From Membranipora membranacea (lineage: Eukaryota; Bryozoa; Gymnolaemata; Cheilostomatida; Membraniporidae), in NCBI GenBank assembly GCA_914767715.1, contig OU612073.1, positions 24,988,001 through 25,048,000 on the forward strand: DNA of 60,000 nt. The letters run 5' to 3'. The position numbers were made by a program, and so were the translations under genes. The number at the start of each line of letters is the position of its first letter. The stretch's first letter is position 1. Of this stretch, positions 1-12,333 are shown piece after piece. The notes beneath the pieces are model-generated. The model did not search any database, had not been told where the DNA came from, and saw only the letters and a program-made list of their open reading frames with translations.

Positions 1-414
1 GCAAAGCTAGATAAGTATATCTTGCGAGTGTTTCTCTTAATTTCCTTTGATGACGTCACCTTGTTAGGATGGTACCAACATGACATACCATCAGTCTGGT
101 TATTTTCACTTATGGGTAGTAAATATTTTGGTGAAAAAATCGCTACATTCTAAAATGTGTAATATTCAGCTGTGTACTACTTCTTGAATCAACATGTCTC
201 AACATTGTTTAAACAATTAGAAATAGCTTAATAACCATGGCAGGAATTAATTTGGGATTACCAACTTTCAGACATACATATAATATATACATTTGCGATT
301 CATCATTGGTAGAGAAAAGATCTGGTAGTTTTGTGTAAATTTTGCTCATCTTTATTTCATCACCGCATAGCACACACTGGTGTTAACAATGGAATCATGA
401 ATTGAATGTAGTCC

Positions 415-537
415 TTAATCTCTACATATCTTGCATACAGGCTCGCATTCTGGTCCGTTAGGCTGTATTAACATATACCCATTCTTACACCTCAGGTTTG
501 GTATATTCATACATCCCTTTCTTCCACATGGTTTTGG
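415..537 (-). CDS. Cysteine-rich terminal exon, family unknown
   Basis: On the minus strand a TTTTAG acceptor precedes an open frame of 40 codons ending in TAA. The frame has six cysteines spaced like a small disulphide-rich extracellular domain (CGRKGC near the start, CEPVCKIC near the end). It lies downstream of the WAP-like gene on the same strand. Its start is phase 0, so it would not join in frame to that gene's phase-1 second coding exon, but it could follow the phase-0 signal-peptide exon. It may be an alternative last exon or the end of another gene. Antistasin-like or WAP-like folds are possible; I cannot assign one. Confidence 0.4.
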   Translation of the reverse strand, partial: PKPCGRKGCMNIPNLRCKNGYMLIQPNGPECEPVCKICRD

Positions 538-540
538 CTA

Positions 541-973
541 AAACAAGAAAAAGCAACACTGCATATTACTTTAGAGGGCCAAGGTGTGGATAAAACTCCA
601 TATAATGTTTTAACAAGCCTGATGAACTTTTTAGTGAAACTGAATTGTATTGAACTGTGATTGATGACAAAATGGGCATATATATAAGGAGCAGCAGCAG
701 CAACCAACTCACTATCAAAACGGACCTTTTTAGCAGATACTGTTGAAGCCAGTAAGCTAGTGCATCTTTGAATATGTAGGAAATACTGAAAGCAGGGAGT
801 TTGGTCCCAAACTCCTTGCTGAAAGACCGTCGTAATATTTCGACCGATTGGGTTTAGTCAATCAAAAAAGACTTTATCTTAAATATCAGCAAAGTTTTCT
901 GATGGAAATGGCTGAATATCAATAAACAGAGTTTAAACTGAACACTGCAAACCCCAACATGAGTTTTGACCCT
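541..973. other. No gene recognised; likely 3' UTR and spacer
   Basis: This stretch lies between the cysteine-rich exon and the stop codon of the WAP-like gene. The open frames here are short and of skewed composition. It probably holds the 3' UTR of the minus-strand WAP-like gene. Confidence 0.4.
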
Positions 974-2607
974 TTACTGAGTTATAATACACACCGTTCT
1001 TGGAGCCTGGCAATCATTGTATCCGCAGTTGATATTTTTGCAGCACTTGTTCACACCTCCGCACTGGGAGTCATATTGGCATCCTGGGTAATCTGCTATA
1101 CAGTCGAAGGCAAAGGGATTCACAGTACCCACTGCGCAGTCTCCTGAAAAACAACAAGAGACATCGTCTAAAAGTATTATGGCCTATAAACTGACATTTA
1201 AGTGTGAATATTCAAATTCACTATATCCAGAATAGGTGAAAACCATTCAATTCCAGCTGTACTTGAACGATCATAGTTTCTTCAATGTCAATATTATACT
1301 TAGAAATTGTTTATAAATTTTAATGATCTTTTCAGCCAGTCCCAACATCATAATATGGATTTTAAACGGAAGATCAAACCCAAGACAAAGAAATAAAGTT
1401 CAAAGGAATGACCTAAAATGTGAAGGCTGGATGTTACATTGCAATTTAGAACGCCACTTATGTCCAGAGATTTAATTAAAAGCCGACGTATGGCCAATTC
1501 AGAATCTAGAGTGGGTTTATAAGCATCACTGACGTTTAATACTGTCTTGAATGCGATAAAATATGGGAATATATAATTATTCTTTTATACAATTTAATCA
1601 AAGGCTAAAAGTATCAGATAAAAGACACCATCATGCCAGGTTTTGGACCTGGCTTACAGGCTTCGTACCATAATTGGCTAAATGAAAATACTTCATTGAC
1701 AATTCATGAATCAAAATTAGGTAGTAAATATCTTATCTCCCCTCCCCACCCCGCACAAGTCACCAAAGTGTAAATGGGGAGTGAAAGCAATGCGGAAGTA
1801 CTAAGGAAAATAAAATGGCAACTCCAACAACGAGTTAAGTTTCTGACTAGGAGTGAGATCTGAGAAATGTGTACAGTGAACTGACTTCAAAATTTAAATA
1901 ATATGTACATAAAAATCATCATTGTGTTCTATGAGAGTCACCGACCATAACTACACTATAACATCATGTGGGTCTACTGCGGAAGGAGTGAAGCACACTT
2001 TGGAAGGTCTGCTTAAAATACATTCATACATGTGGCCCTAATAGTATTATGGCTCAATCAAAGTTAAGTAATATTTCAGAATGATGCTATACCTGGTTTT
2101 TGAGTAGTGTCTATTCCTGTTTTACAGACAGAACCATAGACCCCAGGGCAGCAGATTTCACCGGCTTTACAGACATCATTAGTTTTGCAGGTACCTGGTC
2201 TCACACCAGTAGGAGCAAGTAAATCCGCCACAAACCATTCATTGATGATGGTTGGCGGACACTTGAGAGGCTGCATGATAAAACAATAAAATGATTCAAA
2301 GAATGATCATTAGGTTCTTTTCCTGATCGCAATATATAATGAACCAAACTTTCCCCTTATTCACTTACTATATCTCATAAAGATGATCTGTCCTGCAACA
2401 ACTTCATTCGGAATTTGGAAATTATGTATGAAAGCCAAGAAAAAACAAAGTATCATTTCTGAAAGCAAATAAACCATATTAAATGGCTTCATTATTGTAA
2501 TTCAAATTGAAAGTCATATATAATTTATTTCCAAAACTTACCACAATTGCTGCAGAAATTCCAAAACAACTCGCAACAAAAATCGGAGTCATTAGTAAGG
2601 ACATCAT
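974..2607 (-). CDS. Small secreted WAP-like protein gene, three coding exons
   Basis: Three minus-strand exons join in frame to give 137 residues. Exon 1 (2607-2542) starts MMSLLMTP and is a hydrophobic signal peptide ending SAAIV before GTAAGT. Exon 2 (2270-2093) follows an ATGCAG acceptor; it encodes a domain with CKTNDVCKAGEICCPGVYG and ends in phase 1. Exon 3 (1143-974) follows TTTTCAG; it contains CQYDSQCGGVNKCCKNINCG and then a stop. The paired cysteines (CC) and spacing match whey-acidic-protein four-disulphide-core modules, which are commonly protease inhibitors or antimicrobials; that function is inference. Splice phases (0, then 1) agree at both junctions. The reconstruction is by eye, and a strict WAP profile might score it poorly. 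Confidence 0.72.
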
Positions 2608-2759
2608 TGTATGACAGAGCCAATCTGAAATGAAAATCAAGAAACTTCTTCCAAGATACAGAGAAATATCAGTGAGAGTGGAAAGAAAATTCTGCAATAG
2701 TGCATCCTAAGCGATTTAAGATCCATAAATAAATTACTCAAACAGTTCTAATATGAACA

Positions 2760-2828
2760 ACTCACCTTCTTTTGAGTGAATTTCATTTATCAAGTGACGA
2801 GCTGAAAATGCATAACGTCATTTTTATA
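2760..2828 (-). promoter_or_regulatory. TATA box and 5' UTR exon of the WAP-like gene
   Basis: On the minus strand a TATAAAAA box (2828-2821) is followed about 55 bases on by a GTGAGT donor (2765-2760), giving a short 5' UTR exon that ends at 2766. A TTTCAG acceptor ending at 2625 then leads to the signal-peptide exon. Spacing fits a TATA promoter with transcription starting near 2795. Confidence 0.5.
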
Positions 2829-2829
2829 T

Positions 2830-4200
2830 CTCTGTGTCAGCAGACAGCCAGCACATTTTTGTGGCTGCAGGTCAGCTAACTCAAAGCTTGTGGTTGTTTG
2901 AAACAAAGTAGCTGAAGTCTTGTGATAAATGTTTCTTGATCTTTCAACGATTCAATGCCTCGATCTTCAATGCTTTATCATGGTCCTGTAGATAATGATC
3001 CCTCCTGCAAAGAAAAAAAAGAGAAAGATTTCAGAACTTATGTTATTCTGAAACTACTCATGTACAATTTTGTATCTAAACGAAGTTATTTTATCATTCA
3101 GCTTCCATTTTAACAGTGACGTTCCGATTCACTTGGGTTTATGTAATTTGTTTATATTGTCAAATGCTTGTTTCGGAAGTAATAAGTATGTATTATATTA
3201 AACTAAATTACAAGCATTATGAGGAATTGATGTTCAGGTTTAAGAGGACACAGTCTAAGATAGTTACATTTACTGTTCAACCAAATAAAAGCTTTTCAAT
3301 GAGGCATTCAACTACTTATGACAGCTTTGGATCTAGTCTGTGTCTTTGATGTTGATCATAATGATTGAATTCCTATATAGATTGTAATGCTTTGTAGTTA
3401 TGCTGCTATACTGCAATAAAGTTAACCTAAAGCTAATATCCTAATGAGAGTCTTTGATTCTGAAGTATAAATAAAATTTTTTGTTTTAATGTTGTTCAGC
3501 TCAGATTCCATTCTTTTATGATGTACATATCAATGGTCAGCAATATGGAATTCCAATGATGAGGAATTCATTTGAAGTCAGCAATTCCATTTACACTTGG
3601 TGATTGCGTCATGTCTTATTAAAGCAGTGTACCTAGTTTGTCTTTGATGTCTAAATGCCAGCATACATGTGATCAGTCTGAGTTATCAGGCAGTGTGGAT
3701 GTCTAAGCCTGAGATCAACAATTTTACCTTAGTGAGCTACAGAATAATTGAGTGTTTTCCCTGTATAAGATAATGATTGCCTCGCCTTCCATATCTGTGA
3801 CTCCGAATGGTCTATAATTATAACGTATCATTCTTCTGATATTAGTAACTCTCTATGATAAAAGATAATGATTTTTTGAATATCAATATGTAAAGAATGG
3901 AACTTTACTTTGTTCCAAATCAGCCATGATAGGATTATCTTTTATCATCAAAATATTGACTCCACTTTTACATTTCAACAACATATGAGTCGATCTAAGC
4001 AACGTTTTGTGCAGATTTAGCCAAACTCATCATTTCCTGGATATAGTAACGCCATGATTCTCCTTCCATATTCTGATTCTGGATCTGATCAAGAAAGTTC
4101 TTTCATAAACCAATGATTGAAAGACTTCAGGTAGTTATTCAGTGTCATAAATGGTTGAGTCATTGACTCCCAATGAAATGGAGGTAGGAAACACAGCTTT
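2830..4200. other. No gene recognised
   Basis: Intergenic AT-rich sequence. The 77-codon open frame at 3116-3349 has no domain-like pattern and no clear splice signals. I see no repeats or RNA genes. Confidence 0.4.
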
Positions 4201-4223
4201 GCCATTTTGAAAGTAGACCAGTT

Positions 4224-4267
4224 GGCCAGTCGGCCAGTCGGCCAGTCGGCCAGTCGGCCAGTCGGCC
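4224..4267. repeat. 8-bp minisatellite (GGCCAGTC)n
   Basis: Five and a half perfect tandem copies of GGCCAGTC. The tract is GC-rich in otherwise AT-rich DNA and makes a repetitive open frame on the minus strand that should not be taken as a gene. Confidence 0.95.
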
Positions 4268-4956
4268 TCTTGTGTATAAGCGGAACAATCTGTTGCCATG
4301 GGCATTTATCAAGACATTCCCAATGGATTGGTAGTTTATTTTGATCCAGTGGAAGGGAGTAACAGGAATGGCAAGGCAAGTGGCTTAAAGTTTATCTCCT
4401 AGAGCCCCTATCCGGTGATATTATCACTCTATATCGGTGTTGCTACAATAATCTGAGTGATTTACAGATGTAGCTTCTTGTACAGTTAGCAGTTAGCAGT
4501 TGAAGGGTTAAGCTCTGGCTACACACGCCGTACTATCCATAGGATTGGGAAACTTTCAGTAAGGCTACGGATTGGGCAAGGTGCTACACACGCCTATTAA
4601 TAGCTAGGCCTATTCCTCTCAATTACAATACAATTTGGGTCTGCATTGCCTTCCTATTGTTCAACTTGAATGAAATAAACCAATCACTATTTAGTAATTA
4701 AATTAAGCCCGCCTCTTTCACAAATAACAAAGGAATAGCTGGCCGTACTACAGCTAGGGCTACGGATAGAACCAACAATTTGGTCAGCCCATCTGAGGCA
4801 TCTGGCAGAGCTAACCTAGCTATCCTATGCATCTGGCAGAGCCCCAGATGCCCCAATCCTGTGGAAAATACAGCTATGTAGCCACAACTTTAGAATGTGC
4901 TTCGTAAGCTCTCTCTAATCCTTCTTCTGTTGGTTTGAAGTAACTAATTCTGTCTT

Positions 4957-5822
4957 ATGAATACGGCGCAGCTATTGCAGCCTCTGCTGGTACTCGTGCT
5001 CGTATTCACTCGTATAAGTCCAAGAGGTGTGAGGAGCCTGGAGTTTGCCGATTACAACTCTCTGCTGGATATAAAAAACTCTCTAAATATTGAATCACTC
5101 AAGGAAATATTGAACACAAACTATAAAGAACAAGTAAAAAACACATAGATCAGGGCTTATTGAAAGTAGAGAAGCGTGGCAGGAGTGCTGGTGTCCGTGT
5201 AAATCTAAGTCGCCGTAAAGGTAGGGTTCCACTACCGGGCATTATTCTCACTAACGCTAACTCTATAAAACACAAGCTAGATGAACTCCATGGATTATTG
5301 AACTCAAAACGTCTATTAAATTTATCACAGATAGACTGCATCACTGTGTCCTGGCTCACACCAAATATAACCAGATCCCGAACAGAACTTAATGGATAGA
5401 ACCAATTCAGAAACGACAGGTTGCCAGAAGACAGCGGCAAGACTATCAGCGGCGGAATCCTGGTATATATCGATGAAAAATGGTCATCAAATAATAAGAT
5501 AATCTTCGACCACACTGATAGCAACTGCGAACTAATGACAATCAAATCTCGACCTACCACACAAATTCTCCTCAGTAATAACAATATCATGCTATGCTCC
5601 CTCACTGGACAATCACGCTTGAAAAATTCTCAAGCCGCTACAATGAACACAATCCTAGCTCATGTCAAGGACATAGAGACATATCACCCTGAAGCCTGTA
5701 TAATCATCATGGATAATTTTAATCAATTTCCCATTAAACTCAACAACTATGACCAGATTGTTAAGAAACCCACACAAAATAAGAGAACTTTGGACAAGTG
5801 TTTTGTCTGTGTAACAAATTGA
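4957..5822 (+). pseudogene. Degenerate LINE endonuclease fragment, L2/CR1-like
   Basis: Reading across stops and frame changes, this carries the N-terminal part of a non-LTR retrotransposon ORF2. It holds the linker RRKGRVPLPGIILTNANSIK, which in L2-type elements opens the apurinic-type endonuclease. GGILVYIDEKW then corresponds to the strand-forming GGG(I/V) segment, and HPEACIIIMDNFNQ to the usual GDFN motif with the glycine lost. Stops at 5146-5148 and 5397-5399 and a frame change near 5400 show it is dead. The upstream 63-codon frame has YNSLLDIKNSLN, like the pre-endonuclease region of L2 elements. Confidence 0.75.
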
Positions 5823-5873
5823 TGTAGCCAATGCCGTCAATTGGGAAACTGAGGAAAATCTGATCACCATAAT

Positions 5874-6300
5874 ATGCACCTTATACCTACGTACAAACCT
5901 CGCTTTGAAGAGCACATTAACTCTGTGGCAACAGAAGCTAGTCAAAGAATGTATATTGTTAGAAATTTTGTTTACCTGAGTTCAACCACCCTTGCTAGGA
6001 TGCTATTTAAAAGTTTTATTATTTCCTTTCTTACTTACTATCTGCCCATTTTTTACACATCTCTGTATGCTAAAGAGAAAAAGCAACTTCAACATTTTTT
6101 TAAAGATTAGGTATCGAAGATTTTGGCGATATTGACAATTTGATAGATGCCAAAACAAAACCTTATTGCTTCGATATATATTCATGATGATGAATATCTT
6201 ATAAATGACTTTCTTGACAAGTGCCCATCAGGACGGTATCAAACCTTAAAATGTAGAAGCACAGGGGCAGACAGGCAGGCAGAATTCAAGCTTAACTAAT
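5874..6300 (+). pseudogene. LINE ORF2 C-terminal fragment
   Basis: The frame at 5874-6110 has the post-reverse-transcriptase helical region typical of LINE ORF2 (HINSVATEASQRMYIVRNFV, then FIISFLTYYLPIFY). After a frame change it runs into a tail with CPSGRYQTLKCRSTG, like the extreme C-terminus of CR1/L2-type ORF2. The endonuclease fragment lies 50 bases upstream in the same orientation, so the two may be one element that lost its whole reverse transcriptase internally. Confidence 0.65.
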
Positions 6301-8725
6301 TTAATAATTTTTGTTCAATCACTTCCAGCCACAGAAACCTTTTAAATTTATTTTCAAGCCATTTATGTTATACTGTTTTCATTTTTAATATGGGCATCAG
6401 TTTTTAACACCTCTTTTCACAACAGTCCTATTATATTACATATACACAACTTCGAAGCATTATTTCACCCAGCAGAGAACAAATGAATAATGGGAGTAGA
6501 TATGAACTAACATACCCTCTGCATATTTGGTATATAAAATTTTCCTGGTGTTGTTGTCGTTGCTTGAGTCTGAAATTAACATAATGGTCTGCAAAATTGT
6601 ATATTGGGTCATAAACAGTAAACATGGCGGTAATTCACTCACTGTGACAACATTGTAAAACAATGTCTCTGTAGGCAGCCTGGAACTCAGAGTTATCAAC
6701 ACAGACCATGTTCTCTGAAGTTGCCATTTTCCCTCAATTGCAATAGTAACCTGGTCACTTGGCAAAAGATGGAAAGTGACCACCACAGCAAGGGATTTTC
6801 AATTTTTATTTCACCATCTATTCCTAAATCTAATTCGTATCATGTCTTAAAGATTATGTTATTCAAATCATCCAAATATCATTCAAACATTATTATTCTG
6901 ACTATTTTTCCATCTTGACTGGATATTTTTCTTCAATTTCACTCATCAAATGAAAGGTATGCAAATAAAATGATCTTGGTATGCACAATTTACAAGGTTA
7001 ACATGGGCAGCCACAATCTTCATAGTCATCATTTACAATAATAATTATTTCTCAGTGACTTATATGGATTTTGTAGTTCAATAGCTGCAGGAATTATCAT
7101 CTCCTTGTTTGTATAAATATTTAAACCAGAGTTATTACCCCACAAAGTTTATTTACATATAGAAAGTCTTTTGTTCTGCTAAACAAAATCCACAAGAAAT
7201 TTAGAAGAATTGAAACAAAAGACAGTTGATATTCTAGTTTGTATCAACTGATTTGTCTGTTGATTGAAAGCCCAGCAGTTTTGGATTTGACATGCTATAC
7301 TAACATTAAGTGTCGATGCTAATTCCATGTATCCAATTTGGCACTCAAATGATGCCACACCAACATATGGAAACATTGTGATTTTGAAATAGAATTCAAT
7401 GCACAAAAAATTTTGCTTTACTGAACTATTACTAAGCAAAAGTAACGGAGAAAAATTCATGCAGCAGCAGTGAATTTTTGTCAATTTAAACTTTAATAAG
7501 ATCCGAAAATTAACAAGTGATATTATCAATACACATAATTACTGGTCAATTAAATTTGATTTTGATTCTGCAAGGTTTTGGTAGCTTTGGTCTTAGCCTT
7601 GTATGGTATTTTTAAATCAGCCTATCGTATACCATGCTCACTGAGTTGGAACTTTATCGACAGAGGACTGGGGACTAGAAGGTATAAAGTTTCCTTAAAC
7701 AAACTTGTCAAATTGATGATAATCTAGAGCAGCAGCATTTAACTCCGGATGGCAGCATTATAGCTGCAACAACTTAGTATCCAATAGTTTCCTCTACTCT
7801 TTTTTCTCTATGATACTTTTAAATTTCTTGCCACATGTGGGGTAGAGTCAACCGTGTATCCTCTTAAACCTTTAATAACCAGGCGCCCAGAGGGGCCATT
7901 GTGAGATTGGTTGGGATTATGAATGGATTAGGCTGGTTGATATGGTGTGATTTGCCAATTCTTACTTGTTTTGAGGTTAAGATGTCATCAATGAGTTTCA
8001 AACCAATATTTTTGACATAAGGTAGGCTATGGCCAGAAATGTGATATTGCCACTGTCTGAATCATTTTCAAGCATGTCTCAATTTAAGATGCCCGTCGAA
8101 TGAAATAACACCCATGCAAAAAGTTTGTTGCAGCAAAGTCAAAATCATCAAGCAGCTCATGAATGAGCTCCCTAATTCGATAAATTTTCCAAGCCAACCT
8201 ATAATTTTCCTTCCAAAATGGGCTGGAACACATTAAACTACCTCTATTCCTCAGATAGTTCCTCAATATCCTTCCCTGCGGGAAGACTTTCCAACGCATT
8301 TCCTGTACCCATCCTGGTTTGCCTACTCAAAATCCATGGATACAGCCCTGGGTAGAATAGGCAGAGCAGTGCAATAGCCAATTACCATGATTTTTCCCTT
8401 GGACTGGCCTTAAACCAGGCTTGCATCATGAAATTCCTGTGACACAGAATAAATGTCTTATATATGTTTTTGCCTACAATCTGAGCAAATAGCTATAGCC
8501 AACGTCACTAGGCACTGATTTTCTTCATCCTTGATTTGGGTACACCAATCTACACATATTTAAAATTAATACCAATAAAATGATGGTCTGAACTAACCAG
8601 GGAGGGTGGGATATACCCTCTCCCACCCTCCCTGAAATATCAAACTCAAGCAATTAAATTTGAGTCCATAATTTCAAACAATTTGATATTGTCTTCTACA
8701 ATATAGCTAGTCTACAGGAGCGAAC
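6301..8725. other. No gene recognised
   Basis: About 2.4 kb of AT-rich DNA. Several open frames overlap on both strands (6431-6918, 7179-7529, 8084-8299), but none shows a domain pattern, consistent splice sites or a credible codon pattern. Confidence 0.4.
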
Positions 8726-9149
8726 TCTCACTGCAGGAGCCATTGCAAATTTTTGGCAATAACATGAGTTGATGGAAAGCAAACCTCCCTGCACTGGTTT
8801 GGCTTAGAGTATAAGCATGAGAGTGATGGGGCGAACATTGTTGCACTGAAACAATGAAGAGTTGGCAGCCTCCCTGGTTGCGCAACAGCGTAAACACACC
8901 AATTATGTCAAACCACCGAAACTTACAAAATGTACTGAGGGATCGATGAGATTGATTGAGATGCTCAGCAACACACAGGGGTGGCTTATGCTGCTGGGGC
9001 CGGCCATGAGGAGGTTGTACTAGAGAAGGCCTCGAAACAGCGTTTGACTCATGGTTTCTAGCTGAAGACCTGTGTGTTGTGCAGTGGTACGCGCACCACT
9101 GTATGTTGTATCTCACTGCAGGAGCCATTGCAAATTTTTGGCAATAACA
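8726..9149. repeat. 385-bp segment bracketed by identical 39-bp direct repeats
   Basis: The same 39 bases, starting TCTCACTGCAGGAGCC, occur at 8726-8764 and 9111-9149. The DNA between them (8765-9110) is richer in G and C than its flanks. This could be a retroposed segment with a long target-site duplication or a tandem duplication relic. The minus-strand open frame across it (8712-9161) has no recognisable domain. Confidence 0.6.
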
Positions 9150-10711
9150 GGATAATCTCATTCATTGAACCCACCATACACAGACCATTTATAAGAGATT
9201 TTATCAAGTAACATAACATAGCACACTTTCGTGTGTAAATACCTAGAGATAATATTCAGCCTTCACTCTATTGTTTCTTGGGGGATTAGGCTTCACATCC
9301 ATTGTATACTCAATGTCAATGAAACTATTTCAAAGAGACAGGAGACACCTATCCTTGTTTAGGTGAACAAACTCAGAGTAGTTTTCACAAGAAGATGTTT
9401 CAATAACAAACCCAGGTGAAAGCACCAAGCAGGGTTTATGGTTATGGTTAATCTATTACATTGGGCCTATTTGAAACGCTGGCAATACACAGTACTCAAA
9501 TCATGTGAAAAATAAGTAATCAAGTGTCAACAGCTGAGAAGAAATGTGTCCCTGATCTGACAAAACACTAGAGTCTAGAAGTATTGAAATATTACAACAT
9601 AACGCAGTGGAATTGCTGTGTGTGCCCCTGTACGATATAAAATGGTATGAGATACAATGCTTGGATGCTGCTTGAATTTGCTACTCTTTGACAGGGATTT
9701 GGGAGATCTTGTTACTATTGTCATTGCTAATAGTGCTGCTTGATGTGTAAATTTGCTGTAAGGTTATGATCTTGGCAAGATACTGAAATTTGGTGGCACG
9801 AAAGTGGAAGAGGCAAGCTCATAAGACTTGACAAATTATCTTATAGGTATTAAAAAATGAAGAGTGTACTGTGATCACATTAACCCCCATTTATGTGTAC
9901 TGAAATAACTAAGGTAAAATATTGAATAAATCTGCCGGTCCCTGTTTTAGAATCGTAATATTCGCTGCCATGTGGAGGTTTCTAAAATTACTGGTTTTTC
10001 TACCATACCTAAGTAATTTTTATATTTTGCTTTCACAATTAAATAAGGGTTCCATCTTCATTTTAGGAACAATAATCTAAGTCAGCATTCCATGCTCATA
10101 ATCTGTTATCATTTTAAGTGATGTCATGTTAGAAGACAAGACTACGGGTTCACATAAAATCTTCATTGTGATATTAATTCTGTAACGTTGTATTGTGCTG
10201 AGTGTGAGGCCTCTATACGATTCAATGCTTTTCATTGTTTTAACATTTGGTAAACAAAGGAATCCTTTATATGCTGTGCCTAGTTCTATGCAATAGAGGA
10301 TAAATGTACCATGTCAGCTTGCATCAAAAGTTTATATGAGAAAACTGAGAATAAATTTTAAGAAATGCTGCATTAAATGAAGGGAAATAGCGATAGAGTG
10401 ACCCAAAATGATTCATATATTGATATCGTCATAATGTGGTTAGCAAAAAAATTTGACGCTTCTAGCATATGCAGAAGTGCATTTTAATTGAGTCATCTGG
10501 TTAAAAGATAATTTTTTGCCAACATTTCATCATTTTTCATGAAATTCATGATTTTTTGCATTCATGTCGTGGATTAAATAGTAATTCAACCACCAAGCCT
10601 GGACAATAACTTTCAATCAATTTGTGATGGTTTCTGCATCAAATTAAAAAAATGTAGGGGGAGATAACGAGGAAAGCATATAAGTCACTAAGTTCTCTTC
10701 TTTTCAATGCA
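9150..10711. other. No gene recognised
   Basis: AT-rich sequence with no open frame, repeat or RNA-like structure that I can support. Confidence 0.4.
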
Positions 10712-10751
10712 TTGTTATTATTTGTTACAAAAATTGATATTGGTATTCTAG

Positions 10752-11433
10752 TATCCCTTTTTGAACAATGTGTCACTCCGACCCCGCCCTCAGCTCATAT
10801 TAATGTTTTGCTGGCGAATAATGTATTGGCAGCGAAAAATAAAGGTTGGAGTGAAATATATCAGGTCCTACAATGTGCAAACAATACACCAAAGTTAGAC
10901 GGTAGAATCCAAGTCAAGCTTGCCGTACTCTGTTCTAATTTAATGTTTTTGAGATTTTTGATCCAGTCGTCAAAGCATTTGGATGATATGACCATCCTCA
11001 GATCAACTGTGTTTATCATTTCATGTGTGGGCAATATGACCTTGGCCGATGCTGGTATTCTCGGTAAGTAATAATAACTTATTATCAAAGCAACATCTCA
11101 TTCAAGTCCTCTACTGATCATTGTAAGCTTAGAACTCTAAAATCAACAATATGATTTGGTCTAAAAAATTCCAGGGTGAATATTGCTATTTCAAACTTGA
11201 AGATTCCAGCCGTCTCACTGAAGCCAGAATATCACAATGCAAAATTAAAAGAGCCACCTCTGCATTCCAATAGTCTGTCATTGTATGAAACTAAGCTAAA
11301 TTTATTTACTTTTGAAAAATGTTTTGGTAATAGTATCAAAAGAATTGCTGTACTTATCTTGAAGACATGCAAAAATGTGGTAAAAAGGCCAAATGAACCT
11401 CAGCGTGTATTTCACCTACTAATTCAGCCATAA
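10752..11433 (+). CDS. Two host-like exons, predicted all-helical protein
   Basis: Exon 10752-11063 sits between an ATTCTAG acceptor and a GTAAGT donor. It is 312 bases long, enters and leaves in phase 1, and stays open. Its product is leucine-rich and helical (VKLAVLCSNLMFLRFLIQSS). A second exon can be placed at 11210-11433 after ATTCCAG; it also enters in phase 1 and ends in TAA. The style suggests an ARM/HEAT-like helical repeat protein, but I do not recognise the family. The 145-bp intron is plausible. Upstream exons are not visible. The exon at 27951-28133 has the same symmetric phase and similar composition and might belong to the same or a related gene. Confidence 0.45.
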
Positions 11434-12283
11434 CAAGAAGCAGTTTCACAAGAACAGATGAAGAGTGCTTGATGATGTGTCAGCAACACCTCATACCATC
11501 ATGTACTTCAGATTTTTAAAGGATATTCAGGTATGTCATCCAAGTCATCAAAGTTTGATTCCTGGCGCCCACAGTTCCTGATTTGGTACTGGCACTGCAT
11601 GAATTGGAACGGTACTTTAAGGACCAGAAATCCACTGCCTCATTGATATAAAATGTAGCCAGGTTTCTAGCAGGCACAGGAACGGGGCATGGCATAATAA
11701 ATAACAGTCCCAGTGACTGTACCGAAATCAAGATATAGACCTGTCATTTTAAAAAAATCAACTTTACGATAATGAACTGAAAACGTACTCAAGAACCAGT
11801 AGACCAAAATGTCCTTTATAGTTTGAAATTTGTACTCTTCCTTTGAATTATATGATTCAATATGATTCACTCTTCATTTTTCATCTCATCATTTTTTTAT
11901 CATTTTTATGGACAATTATTCTCATTTCAACGATGTGCTTCCAAGTATATCAGTTGAATAATAAAAAAAACATGGATAATAGGAGAAAAATTTATGGGGG
12001 AGTTATGAGTGGGAGTTATATGTAAAACTCATGTTTAACATGCTACTGTGCGAGTGAGGAGTAGCTGAAATGAAGAACATTCATTTGAGTTCAGCATGGA
12101 GATCATGTGACAAATAAGTACAATTTAATCAAATCGGAAAATTCTGATTCTGATCCAAATGCGCAATCCATTCAATTTATTTTGAATTGTCCTCTCTTGT
12201 CAAATGGATTGACCCATACTTAGAAATTAGAAACGCTTAGAAATTTTTGCCCTGCAATTTTATTAAGCGTCTCACAAATACAC

Positions 12284-12284
<1 letters not shown>
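11434..12284. other. No gene recognised
   Basis: Short overlapping open frames on both strands without domain patterns. Confidence 0.4.

Positions 12285-12332
<48 letters not shown>
12285..12332. repeat. (ATT)n microsatellite
   Basis: About 16 uninterrupted copies of a TTA/ATT trinucleotide. Confidence 0.97.

Positions 12333-12333
<1 letters not shown>

Noticed and set aside
959-1147. Plus-strand open frame
   Set aside because: Shadow of the third coding exon of the minus-strand WAP-like gene, whose cysteine pattern and splice phase fit far better.
4089-4379. 96-codon minus-strand frame with repeated LADWPTGR-type residues
   Set aside because: The repeat is the translated GGCCAGTC minisatellite; no splice signals or domain.
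8712-9161. 149-codon minus-strand open frame as a gene
   Set aside because: It simply spans the repeat-bracketed segment, has no domain pattern, and its two ends are the same 39-bp repeat.
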